From Neolewinella agarilytica (GTDB lineage: Bacteria > Bacteroidota > Bacteroidia > Chitinophagales > Saprospiraceae): 64,000 bases of DNA. The translations under genes and the position numbers were made by a program. The DNA is taken from NCBI RefSeq assembly GCF_900110645.1, contig NZ_FOFB01000024.1, positions 1 to 64,000 on the forward strand. The letters run 5' to 3'. Positions 32,651-40,973 of this stretch are shown here, in pieces (within the stretch, counting starts at the first letter, position 1; every line of letters starts with the position of its first letter). The notes below the pieces were generated by a model. It did not search any database. It worked only from the letters and a program-made list of their open reading frames with translations, and was not told the origin of the DNA.

Positions 32651-35146
32651 ATGGATAAACACTTTTTACATACCCTCAAAGCCCGGGCCATCCAGCTGGG
32701 GAAAAAAGGCTGGGACTATCTCCGGAGTCAACCACCCCTGAAACTCTTGTTTTTGGGAGTAGCCCTGCCCCTGCTGCTGCTGACCCTGTACTTTACCTTC
32801 CTGTTTGTCCGCACGATGAGCGGTGCCTACGGTCATCTGCCGGAAAAGGCAGAACTCGCCCTGGTGGAAAACGCGGAGGCCAGCTCCGTTATCAGTGAAG
32901 ATGGGCAGTTGATCGGGAAGTATTTTCGTGAAAACCGCATCAGCGTCCCACTCGAAGAAATATCTCCCTACGTGACCGAAGCCCTGATTGCTACCGAAGA
33001 CAGCCGCTTTTTTGAGCACCAGGGCATTGATCTGCGGGCCCTGCTCCGGGTAGCGGTCAAAACCAAGCTTTTGGGCGATACGAAGAGCGGCGGCGGATCC
33101 ACCATCAGCCAGCAACTGGCTAAGCAATTGTACCCCAGAGTCAGCGGTCAGGATATGCTGAAGACGAAGTTCCGGGAGATGATCATCGCCAGCCGCCTGG
33201 AGGAAGTCTACAACAAACAGGAGTTGCTGGCGCTGTACCTGAACACCGTTCCTTTTGGCGAATTAGCCTTCGGCATTGAGGTGGCTTCCAACCGCTTTTT
33301 CAGTAAGTCCGCCAGCGAGCTGCGGGCCGAAGAGGCCGCCGTGCTGGTCGGCCTGCTCAAATCCACCCGCAACTACAACCCCCGCAACCACCCGGAGGCC
33401 AGCACCGGCCGCCGTAACGTGGTGCTGGACCAAATGGTGAAAAACGGTGTAATGAGCCAGGAAAAAGTGGATAGCCTCTCCGCCTTACCCCTGGAAATAA
33501 AGTATCGCCGGGAGAATAATAAAGTGGGCAGTGCGGCTCACTTCCGCCGGATGCTCCGCAAGGAAGTAGAGCATGCCCTGGCGGGGAAGACGCACCCCGA
33601 CCGGCGCCCCTACGATATTGATCGGGACGGACTGAGGATCCACGTAAGCATCAACAGCGTTCTGCAACGACTGGCCGAGGAGGCCGTGCTGGAAACCATG
33701 CCAAACATCCAGGCAGCCCTGGCGCGGGATTGGAGCGGTGGCAGGAAAGCGCCCTGGGAAGCGGCCTTCCTGAAAACAGTAGAAAAATCACCCCGCTATC
33801 AGGCCTATGCCGATGCCGGGAAAAGCAGGGAGCAGATCATGGAGCTGATGAAACAGCCCCGGCAGATGACGATCTACGACTGGAAAACAGCTGGGCCGGT
33901 AGACACCCTGATGCGGCCGATTGACAGCCTGCGCCACTATTTCACGCTGCTCAACGCCGGCTTGCTGGCCACCGACCCGCGCAACGGAACGGTCCGCGCC
34001 TGGGTGGGCGGCGTTGATTATCGCTTTGTGCAGTACGACCACGTGACCGCCCGCCGGCAGGTGGGCTCCACGATTAAGCCCGTGATCTACGCCACGGCCC
34101 TGCAGGAAGGTATGCGCCCCTGTGAGTATACACCAGCGCAGCAGTTTACGATCGAAGACTTTAAAGATTATAACCCCCGGAATCCGAACGGCGACTATGA
34201 AGGTGCCTACTCCATGCGTGGCGGACTGGCCAAATCCATCAATACCGTAGCGGTAAATCTGGCGGTCAGAAGCGGACTGCAACGGGTGGTGAACGAGATT
34301 CACGAAATGGGCATCACCGGAAAGGTGGAGGCCATCCCCAGTGTCGCGCTCGGTACGGTAGAGGCTACGCTGCCGGAGATGAACCTGGTGTACAGCGGTT
34401 TTGCTAACCGGGGCCGACGGCCGTTGGGGATTCACTTTCTGGATAAGATTGAGACCGCAGACGGAGAGCTCATCGTCAGCTTCGCCCGGCCGAAGGAGAC
34501 GAAGACAGTGATGAGTGATACCACGGCAGCCATCGCGACCTACCTGATGAGCGGCGTAGTGAACAGCGGCACGGGGGCACGCCTGCGCAGCACCTACGGC
34601 ATCAGCGGTCCGCTGGCCGGGAAGACGGGCACGACGCAGGATCAGTCCGACGGATGGTTCGTCGGTTACACCCCAAAATTGGTGGTGAGCACCTGGGTGG
34701 GCGCCGAGTATCCGGCCGTTCATTTCCGGACCCTGAGCCGGGGCTCCGCGACGAAGACCGCCCTGCCGGTGTGGGGAACCTTCTTACGCAAAGTGCAGCG
34801 CACCAGGGGCATCAGCTACTATAAAGGCGGCGGCTTCCCGCCGCTGGATGAAATGACAACGGCCCTGCTGGAATGCCCGGATTATCTCGATGAGCTTCCG
34901 ATCTACCGCGACCCCGAAGAGTTTATGCCGGTAGACGATATCGCTACCCGCCTGCAGCGTTTCCCCGCCCAGGACATCGAGCAGATGATGGCCCGCAAGC
35001 GCCGCCGGCACAATGAAAGCCCGGCACAGTATGCCGAACGCATCGCCCGGCAGCTGGAACGCGAAGCCCGCAAAGACGAGCGGCGGGAGGAACGAAAGGC
35101 CTTTTGGGCGAAGACTTTGTTTGGGAAGAAGGATGGAGGGGAGTAG
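32651..35146 (+). CDS. mrcA: Penicillin-binding protein 1A (bifunctional)
   Basis: The 831-residue inner-membrane enzyme builds peptidoglycan. It has an N-terminal membrane helix (about 29-52). The GT51 glycosyltransferase domain (about 75-245) shows the catalytic EDSRFFEHQGID motif and GGSTISQQLAKQLYP. The transpeptidase domain has the active-site S473-T-I-K476, S529-I-N531 and K658-T-G660. The C-terminal 50 residues are highly charged. The ending is ...KKDGGE, while a second, displaced copy of the gene end at 37352-37458 ends ...KKDG. A relic of its 5' end lies at 30424-30533. Confidence 0.95.
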   Translation: MDKHFLHTLKARAIQLGKKGWDYLRSQPPLKLLFLGVALPLLLLTLYFTFLFVRTMSGAYGHLPEKAELALVENAEASSVISEDGQLIGKYFRENRISVPLEEISPYVTEALIATEDSRFFEHQGIDLRALLRVAVKTKLLGDTKSGGGSTISQQLAKQLYPRVSGQDMLKTKFREMIIASRLEEVYNKQELLALYLNTVPFGELAFGIEVASNRFFSKSASELRAEEAAVLVGLLKSTRNYNPRNHPEASTGRRNVVLDQMVKNGVMSQEKVDSLSALPLEIKYRRENNKVGSAAHFRRMLRKEVEHALAGKTHPDRRPYDIDRDGLRIHVSINSVLQRLAEEAVLETMPNIQAALARDWSGGRKAPWEAAFLKTVEKSPRYQAYADAGKSREQIMELMKQPRQMTIYDWKTAGPVDTLMRPIDSLRHYFTLLNAGLLATDPRNGTVRAWVGGVDYRFVQYDHVTARRQVGSTIKPVIYATALQEGMRPCEYTPAQQFTIEDFKDYNPRNPNGDYEGAYSMRGGLAKSINTVAVNLAVRSGLQRVVNEIHEMGITGKVEAIPSVALGTVEATLPEMNLVYSGFANRGRRPLGIHFLDKIETADGELIVSFARPKETKTVMSDTTAAIATYLMSGVVNSGTGARLRSTYGISGPLAGKTGTTQDQSDGWFVGYTPKLVVSTWVGAEYPAVHFRTLSRGSATKTALPVWGTFLRKVQRTRGISYYKGGGFPPLDEMTTALLECPDYLDELPIYRDPEEFMPVDDIATRLQRFPAQDIEQMMARKRRRHNESPAQYAERIARQLEREARKDERREERKAFWAKTLFGKKDGGE
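35030..35136 (+). repeat. PBP1A 3'-end duplication, copy in the intact gene
   Basis: These 107 bases match 37352-37458 with four differences, each at a third codon position and each silent (Tyr, Gln, Arg and Ala codons). Similarity stops within the last few codons. Confidence 0.93.
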
Positions 35147-35520
35147 GGCGAAGTTGTCTCTGGCGGCGAGCGATAGTAATTGCGCTTCGGTTGGGAGGGG
35201 GAGTTTTTGTAAAGTGCTCCTCCACGTACTCTTCCGTCCCTTGGTTCCAGAAGTGGTAGTAAACCTCTCCCCCGTCCCCTCTCCGTACCGCTCCTACCGT
35301 CGCTGGAGAGGGGTGACCCTTCGGTTTAAACTTCAGTATATGATGAGGGCGGTTGGAGTAGTCTAAACAGAGTGGAAAAGGGCTTCTTTCTCCATTCTAG
35401 TCCTGGAAGGACGTCTATCGTAGCGATGGCCGACCGGAGGGCCGGAGGCGCGAAGGGAGCCCATCGACCTGAGCGTCTTCGGAAACTTATGTTTTGAGGT
35501 CGGTTCACAAGGGGGAAATT
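35147..35520. other. Intergenic region between PBP1A and PKD/T9SS gene
   Basis: The 374 bp have no intact gene. On the minus strand around 35200-35265 a frame reads GEVYYHFWNQGTEE, reminiscent of the end of the adjacent T9SS protein (YFYSFWDQGREI). It may be a relic of another T9SS gene end, though this is weak. A CTCTCC/GGAGAG palindrome lies around 35277-35318. Confidence 0.35.
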
Positions 35521-37239
35521 CTACTCCCCCCGCACCACCTTCCCTCGCCCAATCTCCCGCCCCTGATCCCAGAAACTGTAAAAGTAAACGCCTGCTTTTA
35601 AATGACTCAGGTTAAAACGTGCCTGACGGTAGAGTACTTGCTGCGTAAATACCTCCCGACCAACGGCATCATAAAGCTTGAACTGACCATTGAGCGGCAG
35701 ATAATCCCCCAGGTCGAACACCAGTACATCCTGCACGGGGTTCGGGAAGGTGGAAAAATGCAGCGGCGCAGGATCATCGGAGCTGACGGTACCCAATTCT
35801 ATCGTCCGGCAGTGCGTATCACTTCCCAGCGCATTACTTACCGTCAGGCAGACTTCGTAGATGCCAGGGCCAGCGTATGTATGGTCGGGGTGGCGGTCGC
35901 TGCTGCTGCCACCATCCCCAAAGGTCCAGGACCAATTCCCCGCCTCATAAAAGCTCAAGTCCTGAAAGTGAAAATTCAGTGTGTCTTCCGCGTTTCTATC
36001 GATGCGGTAATAGGCCCGGGGGAGATTGTCGATGCCGAGGGTATCAGCCGGGCTACCGTCGATGGGGCCGAGGCGGTAGTTGGGGTGGTTGGCTAGGGTG
36101 GCAATATTCCAATTAGGTAACTGAATGGAATGTTGTCGAACATCACAAGCCCCCCCCTTTTTATCAGGAGATTCAATGACGTGGAGTGTTGTGACACTTG
36201 TAGGACTGTTTATATATATTTTTCCATCTGGAGCTAATTGTGCAAGATAGAAACGAGTCCTAAAAAAATCTAATTCTCTATAACCGTCATAAATAGCTAC
36301 CGTATCTTCTGTTGCAAAAACATCTTCAGCCCACAGATCATATTGGTAAACATAATTAGTATGAGTAACATATAGAAACTGTGAAGAAGGGGAGATGGCC
36401 GCTCCCCCAGCGCTTGCATTTTTACCAATTGTTTTTTGCCTGTGATTGGAAAGCTTTCCGGTAAGACGATCAAAATCAAAAACATCTAAATAGTCTGGAC
36501 CATCAGCCCCCCCAACTAAATTAACCCGAATGAAGTGTTTGCCGTCAGGAGAGAAAACTGACTGCCCAAGCCCACTTCTTAAATCATAATCAACATCTAT
36601 TGTATCGACTAATGTTGCGCCATCTGGATTGAGCAATACAGAATAGACAATAGGCTTGTTAGCGACAGCCCCCAATACCCACCAGTCTCGTCCGTTTGCA
36701 TGTCTGCAAGACGTCATTTCCCCTGTGGAAAGGGAATCCGGAGTGATGTTTTCTATCTTTTCGTAAATACCTATAGTTCCATTAGTATTAATAAGAGAAG
36801 AGGAAAGTTCTTGACCTAGTTGAGGAAATCCTCTTGAATAGGTTGTCTGAACACAATGCACCACGTCTACTAAATTAAAAGGTAGATAAACAAAAGACTG
36901 GGGAAGTATCTTTTCTGAATCACCATTCTGTTCAAAAAAACCGTTAACAATTAATTGATCATACCTATTTCTTACCTCTAGATTATTAGAATATAGGACT
37001 AAGTTTCCATTAAAGTCCGAAAGACTATTTCCGCTCCCATCAAAGTCTAAATCAATTTCTTGATTATTCTCTATATTCAACTCAGCGTCAAAAAAACTCA
37101 AGATTGAAACACCAAAGGAGTCATCAGGTGGTGATGCATTCCCACCTGCATATCCTACCATCCAGTGATTATCATAGAATTGGGCTGAGAGGCTTGTGCT
37201 TAGACAGAGGAAAAGGAACAAGGATAAATATTTCAGCAT
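35521..37239 (-). CDS. PKD-domain protein with T9SS sorting domain
   Basis: The 572-residue exported protein has a signal peptide (1-19). Its N-terminal part (about 20-390) looks like a beta-propeller (FSPDGKHFIRV, ISPSSQFLYVTHTNYVYQYD, LAPDGKIYIN). A PKD domain follows (about 420-485, WSWTFGDGGSSSDRHPDHTYAGPGIYEV), then a T9SS type A sorting domain (about 500-572, FSTFPNPVQDVLVFDLG and LKAGVYFYSFWDQG). The gene is a mosaic: the part coding for the N-terminal two thirds (36110-37239) is AT-rich, the PKD and sorting part (35521-36110) GC-rich. It converges on PBP1A and is flanked by two copies of the PBP1A end. Confidence 0.85.
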   Translation of the reverse strand: MLKYLSLFLFLCLSTSLSAQFYDNHWMVGYAGGNASPPDDSFGVSILSFFDAELNIENNQEIDLDFDGSGNSLSDFNGNLVLYSNNLEVRNRYDQLIVNGFFEQNGDSEKILPQSFVYLPFNLVDVVHCVQTTYSRGFPQLGQELSSSLINTNGTIGIYEKIENITPDSLSTGEMTSCRHANGRDWWVLGAVANKPIVYSVLLNPDGATLVDTIDVDYDLRSGLGQSVFSPDGKHFIRVNLVGGADGPDYLDVFDFDRLTGKLSNHRQKTIGKNASAGGAAISPSSQFLYVTHTNYVYQYDLWAEDVFATEDTVAIYDGYRELDFFRTRFYLAQLAPDGKIYINSPTSVTTLHVIESPDKKGGACDVRQHSIQLPNWNIATLANHPNYRLGPIDGSPADTLGIDNLPRAYYRIDRNAEDTLNFHFQDLSFYEAGNWSWTFGDGGSSSDRHPDHTYAGPGIYEVCLTVSNALGSDTHCRTIELGTVSSDDPAPLHFSTFPNPVQDVLVFDLGDYLPLNGQFKLYDAVGREVFTQQVLYRQARFNLSHLKAGVYFYSFWDQGREIGRGKVVRGE

Positions 37240-37351
37240 TGATATGTTTTAAATGAGGCTAACTTGATGAAAAGCTAGCCCCGTAGCATTCTACTTTACA
37301 ACAATTCGTATTACTAATATTTCGCTCTATTGGTTGGACTTTTACTCAATA

Positions 37352-37458
37352 TACGCCGAACGCATCGCCCGGCAACTGGAACGCGAAGCCCGCAAAGACG
37401 AGCGGCGAGAGGAACGAAAGGCGTTTTGGGCGAAGACTTTGTTTGGGAAGAAGGATGG
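37352..37458 (+). repeat. PBP1A 3'-end duplication, displaced copy
   Basis: Second copy of the last 107 bp of the PBP1A reading frame, ending GAT GGG TGA (D-G-stop). It has no upstream part of the gene. It sits 41 bp before hflX, as expected if PBP1A and hflX were originally neighbours. Confidence 0.93.
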
Positions 37459-37498
37459 GTGAGGAAACCTCTCGCACCAGTTAACCGTTTACATCCAT

Positions 37499-38710
37499 AT
37501 GGCAAACGAATGGAACGTCGGTAAGAAAAAGTCCGGCTTAAAAAAAGAGACGGAATACGCCGTCATCGTGGGGGTGATTACCCGCAAGCAGACCGAAGAG
37601 CTGGTAGACGAATACCTCGATGAATTAGAGTTTTTGGCGCTCACCGCAGGTGCAGTGACGGTTAAACGTTTTGTGCAAAAGCTCGATAGCCCGGATAATA
37701 AGACCTTCGTCGGTAGCGGTAAGGCCGCAGAGATTGCGGAGTACGTAAAGGAGCACGAAGAAGTGACCATGGTCATCTTTGATGATGACCTGAGCGGAAA
37801 GCAGACCGGTGTGCTGGAAGAACGGATGAAGGTGAAGATCATCGATCGCTCCTCGCTCATCCTGGATATTTTCGCCAACCGGGCGCAAACCGCCCAGGCC
37901 AAAACCCAGGTCGAACTCGCCCAGATGCAGTACATGCTGCCACGGCTTCGGGGTCTGTGGACGCACCTGGAGCGGCAGCGGGGGGGTATCGGGATGCGAG
38001 GCCCTGGTGAAACGGAGATCGAGACGGATCGCCGGATTATCCGTGACAAAATCTCCAAGCTCAAGAAAGACCTCGAAAAGCTCGACCGGCAGGCCGCCAC
38101 GCGGCGCAAAGGCCGCGATGCCATGGTCCGTGTCGCCCTGGTGGGATATACCAACGTCGGCAAATCCACCCTGATGAACCTGCTGACGAAAAGCGACGTC
38201 TTCGCCGAAGACAAACTCTTCGCCACCCTCGACACGACCGTCCGCAAAGTCGCCTTCGAAGGCGTCCCGTTCTTGTTGACGGACACGGTAGGCTTCATCC
38301 GTAAGCTTCCGCATCACCTGGTGGAAAGCTTCAAGTCTACCCTCGACGAGGTTCGCGAAAGTGACATCCTCCTGCACGTAGTGGACGTGGCCCACCCGGC
38401 ACACGCCGATCAGATCCGTACCGTACAAACCCTGCTCAAAGAGTTGGGCGTAGAGGAAAAGCCGACGGTGTTGGTCTTTAATAAGGTGGATCTTTTCCGG
38501 GAACGCAACTATGATCTTTACCTCGATGAAGAAGGAAAGGAAGAAGTAGAAGAGGGCCTGCGGAAAAGCCTGGAGAGCGAATTTGGCCACGAGGCGATGC
38601 TCATCTCCGCCAAGACCCGGGAAAATATGGAACAACTCCGCCGCCGTCTGGTGGATATGGTAAAGGGAGAATACCAACAGACTTATCCCTACATTGCTCA
38701 GCACTGGTAG
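37499..38710 (+). CDS. hflX: GTPase HflX
   Basis: The 403-residue ribosome-associated GTPase rescues or splits stalled ribosomes. It has the N-terminal HflX domain (about 15-190), with FVGSGKAAEIAEYV and the Gly-rich GGIGMRGPGETEIETDRR. The G domain follows (about 210-370): G1 GYTNVGKST near residue 216, G2 TLDTTVRK, G3 DTVGFI and G4 NKVD. The length is slightly under the usual 420 or so. The stop codon lies inside the left arm of a 22-bp hairpin. Confidence 0.95.
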   Translation: MANEWNVGKKKSGLKKETEYAVIVGVITRKQTEELVDEYLDELEFLALTAGAVTVKRFVQKLDSPDNKTFVGSGKAAEIAEYVKEHEEVTMVIFDDDLSGKQTGVLEERMKVKIIDRSSLILDIFANRAQTAQAKTQVELAQMQYMLPRLRGLWTHLERQRGGIGMRGPGETEIETDRRIIRDKISKLKKDLEKLDRQAATRRKGRDAMVRVALVGYTNVGKSTLMNLLTKSDVFAEDKLFATLDTTVRKVAFEGVPFLLTDTVGFIRKLPHHLVESFKSTLDEVRESDILLHVVDVAHPAHADQIRTVQTLLKELGVEEKPTVLVFNKVDLFRERNYDLYLDEEGKEEVEEGLRKSLESEFGHEAMLISAKTRENMEQLRRRLVDMVKGEYQQTYPYIAQHW

Positions 38711-38761
38711 AGACGCTATGCGTCGAAGCGAGAATATGGTCGACGCGTAGCGTCTCTACCA
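38705..38761. terminator. 22-bp hairpin overlapping hflX stop
   Basis: Arms 38705-38726 and 38740-38761 pair at 21 of 22 positions around a 13-base loop. The arm contains TAGAGACGC/GCGTCTCTA, a word common in repeated intergenic hairpins. The TAG stop of hflX (38708-38710) is part of the stem. There is no T-run after it, so it is either a repeat element that captured the stop or a factor-independent transcript end. Confidence 0.5.
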
Positions 38762-38788
38762 GATACACACTGCTCTAAATAACTTCCA

Positions 38789-38806
38789 TTGCACCTGCGG
38801 CCACGC
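38789..38806 (+). repeat. Dispersed TTGCACCTGCGG motif, copy 9
   Basis: ATTGCACCTGCGGCCACGC, one change in the second half. It lies between hflX and the M29 peptidase gene. Confidence 0.65.
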
Positions 38807-38858
38807 TTTAAAATAGTCAACCCGTCAGTTAGTCAATCCTTCAAGCACATTAACACCT

Positions 38859-38905
38859 TGCCGCCTCCAAAACGCGGTAGCCCCAACAGACCAACGAACT
38901 AAAAG
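38859..38905 (-). repeat. Relative of the thrS-downstream repeat
   Basis: In reverse complement this segment matches parts of 23688-23812: about 19 of 23 bases in the GGGGCTACCGC...TTGGAGGCG block, and the shared CTAAAAGACCAA/ACCAACGAAC words. It runs to within 6 bp of the M29 peptidase start and so forms its leader. Confidence 0.5.
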
Positions 38906-38910
38906 ACCAA

Positions 38911-40020
38911 ATGACCAACACTCAACTCAACGCCTACGCCCACCTTCTCGTCAATTACTGCGTTAGCCTGCAACCAGGCGAGCGGCTTTTCGTGAATACA
39001 ACCGTTTTGGCGACACCGCTGCTTAAAGAAATTAAGCGGGAAGTGCTGAAGGCTGGCGGTCATCTGGAATACAGCCTTGGCGTGGAAGGCATGGGGGAAA
39101 TTATGCGGGAGCACGGCAATGAGGAACAGTTTGCTTACGTCCCGACGCTCTACCGCGAAGCCATCGAGCATTTCGAAGCCTACATTAACATCCGGGCACC
39201 GTTTAACCTGCGGCAGCCACCCGCTGCGGATAACCTGCGGGCCGCCCAGCGCGACGCCATGAGCCCCATCGTGAAAACTTACTTTGAGCGAACGGCTGAC
39301 CGCCGCCTGAAGCGCAGCCTCTGTGTTTACCCCTGCCCCGCGCTGGCCGCTGAAGCGGAGATGAGCCTGGAAGAATACACGGCTTTCGTGATGCAGGCCA
39401 CCAAAGTGGACCAACCTGACCCCAAAGCCGCCTGGCTGGAAGTCCGCCGCCGGCAGCAGGCCGTCGTCGATCACCTGAACAGCTGCACGACGTTCCGCTA
39501 CATCAATGATCGCAGCGACATCACCTTTACGACCAACGGGCGGACGTGGATCAACTCCGACGGACAGACGAATATGCCCAGCGGTGAAGTGTACACCAGC
39601 CCGGAAGAAACTTCCGCCAACGGCCATATCTATTTCGATTACCCGGCCATCCGTGATGGGAAGACCGTCCAGGGCGTTACCCTCAAGGTAAAAGATGGAG
39701 AAATTTATGAATGGCACGCGGACAGTGGACAGGAGGTACTCGATGAAACCTTTGACATTCCCGGCACCAGACGCTTCGGGGAAGCGGCCGTAGGAACGAA
39801 CTATACCATTGATCGTTTCAGCAAAAACATCCTCTTTGACGAGAAAATTGGCGGCACCGTACACATGGCCATTGGCCAGAGTTACGCCCAGGCGGGGGGC
39901 AAAAATGAAAGTTCGGTGCACTGGGATATGATTGCGGATATGAAGCAGGGCGGCCGTATTTTAGCCGATGGGAAAGAAATTTACCGCGACGGTCGCTTCA
40001 TCGCTGAACTATGGTCGTAG
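38911..40020 (+). CDS. M29 family aminopeptidase (AmpS/PepS type)
   Basis: The 369-residue cytoplasmic metallo-aminopeptidase shows the family landmarks: the N-terminal LLVNYCVSLQPGERLFVNT, the glutamate-containing NMPSGEVYTSPEETSANG (about 225-242), the helix GEAAVGTNYTIDRFSKNILFDEKIGGTVHMAIG with several metal ligands, and SSVHWDMI near residue 332. It is of usual length, slightly short. No operon partner is evident; the next gene is 117 bp away. Confidence 0.88.
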   Translation: MTNTQLNAYAHLLVNYCVSLQPGERLFVNTTVLATPLLKEIKREVLKAGGHLEYSLGVEGMGEIMREHGNEEQFAYVPTLYREAIEHFEAYINIRAPFNLRQPPAADNLRAAQRDAMSPIVKTYFERTADRRLKRSLCVYPCPALAAEAEMSLEEYTAFVMQATKVDQPDPKAAWLEVRRRQQAVVDHLNSCTTFRYINDRSDITFTTNGRTWINSDGQTNMPSGEVYTSPEETSANGHIYFDYPAIRDGKTVQGVTLKVKDGEIYEWHADSGQEVLDETFDIPGTRRFGEAAVGTNYTIDRFSKNILFDEKIGGTVHMAIGQSYAQAGGKNESSVHWDMIADMKQGGRILADGKEIYRDGRFIAELWS

Positions 40021-40137
40021 TGAAACCTTTACCTTTCTAGCGGGAAAGTGTCCCTTTGATTACCTACCTTGCACGTTATCCACCTGAACCCCGTTGATTT
40101 TTTTATTGGGAACGAAAACTGAAATTAACCTCAAACC

Positions 40138-40965
40138 GTGAACGAGAACATAGCATTCCTTGAACTGAAGTATGGCAACATCTACGGAGGCTACCCTAAC
40201 TTCTACGCGATCAGCGAGATCGCGCTCTTAGTCTTTGAACGAGGCTCTAACAAAATTTTTCTGGAAAGTTGGATCAATCAGGCGAACGTGGACATCGTTG
40301 ATGTTTACGCCGAAACGGACGAGCTGGGGCATACCACCCGCCGCGTCCGGGAAGTACTGAATATGCGGACCAACCGCCGCTTTGCTTACAACGAAGAGTT
40401 TCGGCTCAACGACGATGAGCTGCAGTACGCCTTCCGTAACCTGCGGTCCACTAAGTCTGCCGTAAAGAACTTTCTGCTGAAGAACCTGCGTAAGTACCGC
40501 TTTGAAGACCTCATCGTCTTTGATGGTCGGCGGGATATTTTCCTCTGCGAGCGTTCCGGTGTCAACTTTGGCTACACGAACATTATTGACATCCAGAAAG
40601 ACCTGAACCGGGAAACGGACTACCTCTTCAGCCTCAATAAGCTGGCGAAGGTGATTGATTTCCACACGGACCGGTCTTACCTGCGCTCCAACAACCTGGA
40701 ATACTGGCTGCACCCGATTGCCGCCCGCCAGATCGTGCCCGGCACGGCAGCATTTGATGCCGCCCGCCTGCTCATGGTATTCAACGAATACACTATGATG
40801 CACGACGACTTCATGATCAAAGCAGCCATCCTGCTGAATAAGATCCAGAAGAAGAAGGACGAGGAGAAGGCACGACTGGCCGCCGAAGCGCCCGAGGCTA
40901 CGGAAGAAAAACCGAAAGCCAAGGCTAAAAAGAAGGCACCTAAGGCCGCAGCCGAGGAGGAGTAG
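40138..40965 (+). CDS. Conserved uncharacterised protein with basic Lys/Ala tail
   Basis: The 275-residue protein starts with GTG at 40138, with no ATG available before the conserved-looking N-terminus. The body (1-235) has mixed alpha/beta strands. AFLELKYGNIYGGYPNFYAISEIALLVFE and DLIVFDGRRD recall the ribonuclease-H/DEDD exonuclease fold, with Glu8, Asp/Glu and a C-terminal DAARL, but I cannot confirm this. The last 45 residues are a Lys/Ala/Glu-rich tail such as is seen on nucleic-acid-binding proteins. A TACCTTGC promoter-like word lies 73 bp upstream. Its stop is 9 bp from the convergent Pycsar-like gene. Confidence 0.6.
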   Translation: MNENIAFLELKYGNIYGGYPNFYAISEIALLVFERGSNKIFLESWINQANVDIVDVYAETDELGHTTRRVREVLNMRTNRRFAYNEEFRLNDDELQYAFRNLRSTKSAVKNFLLKNLRKYRFEDLIVFDGRRDIFLCERSGVNFGYTNIIDIQKDLNRETDYLFSLNKLAKVIDFHTDRSYLRSNNLEYWLHPIAARQIVPGTAAFDAARLLMVFNEYTMMHDDFMIKAAILLNKIQKKKDEEKARLAAEAPEATEEKPKAKAKKKAPKAAAEEE

Positions 40966-40973
40966 CCCCCGGG

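Noticed and set aside
38899-39921. 340-codon minus-strand open frame (and the similar one at 37625-38704)
   Set aside because: They lie antisense to the M29 peptidase and hflX genes and have no recognisable motifs.
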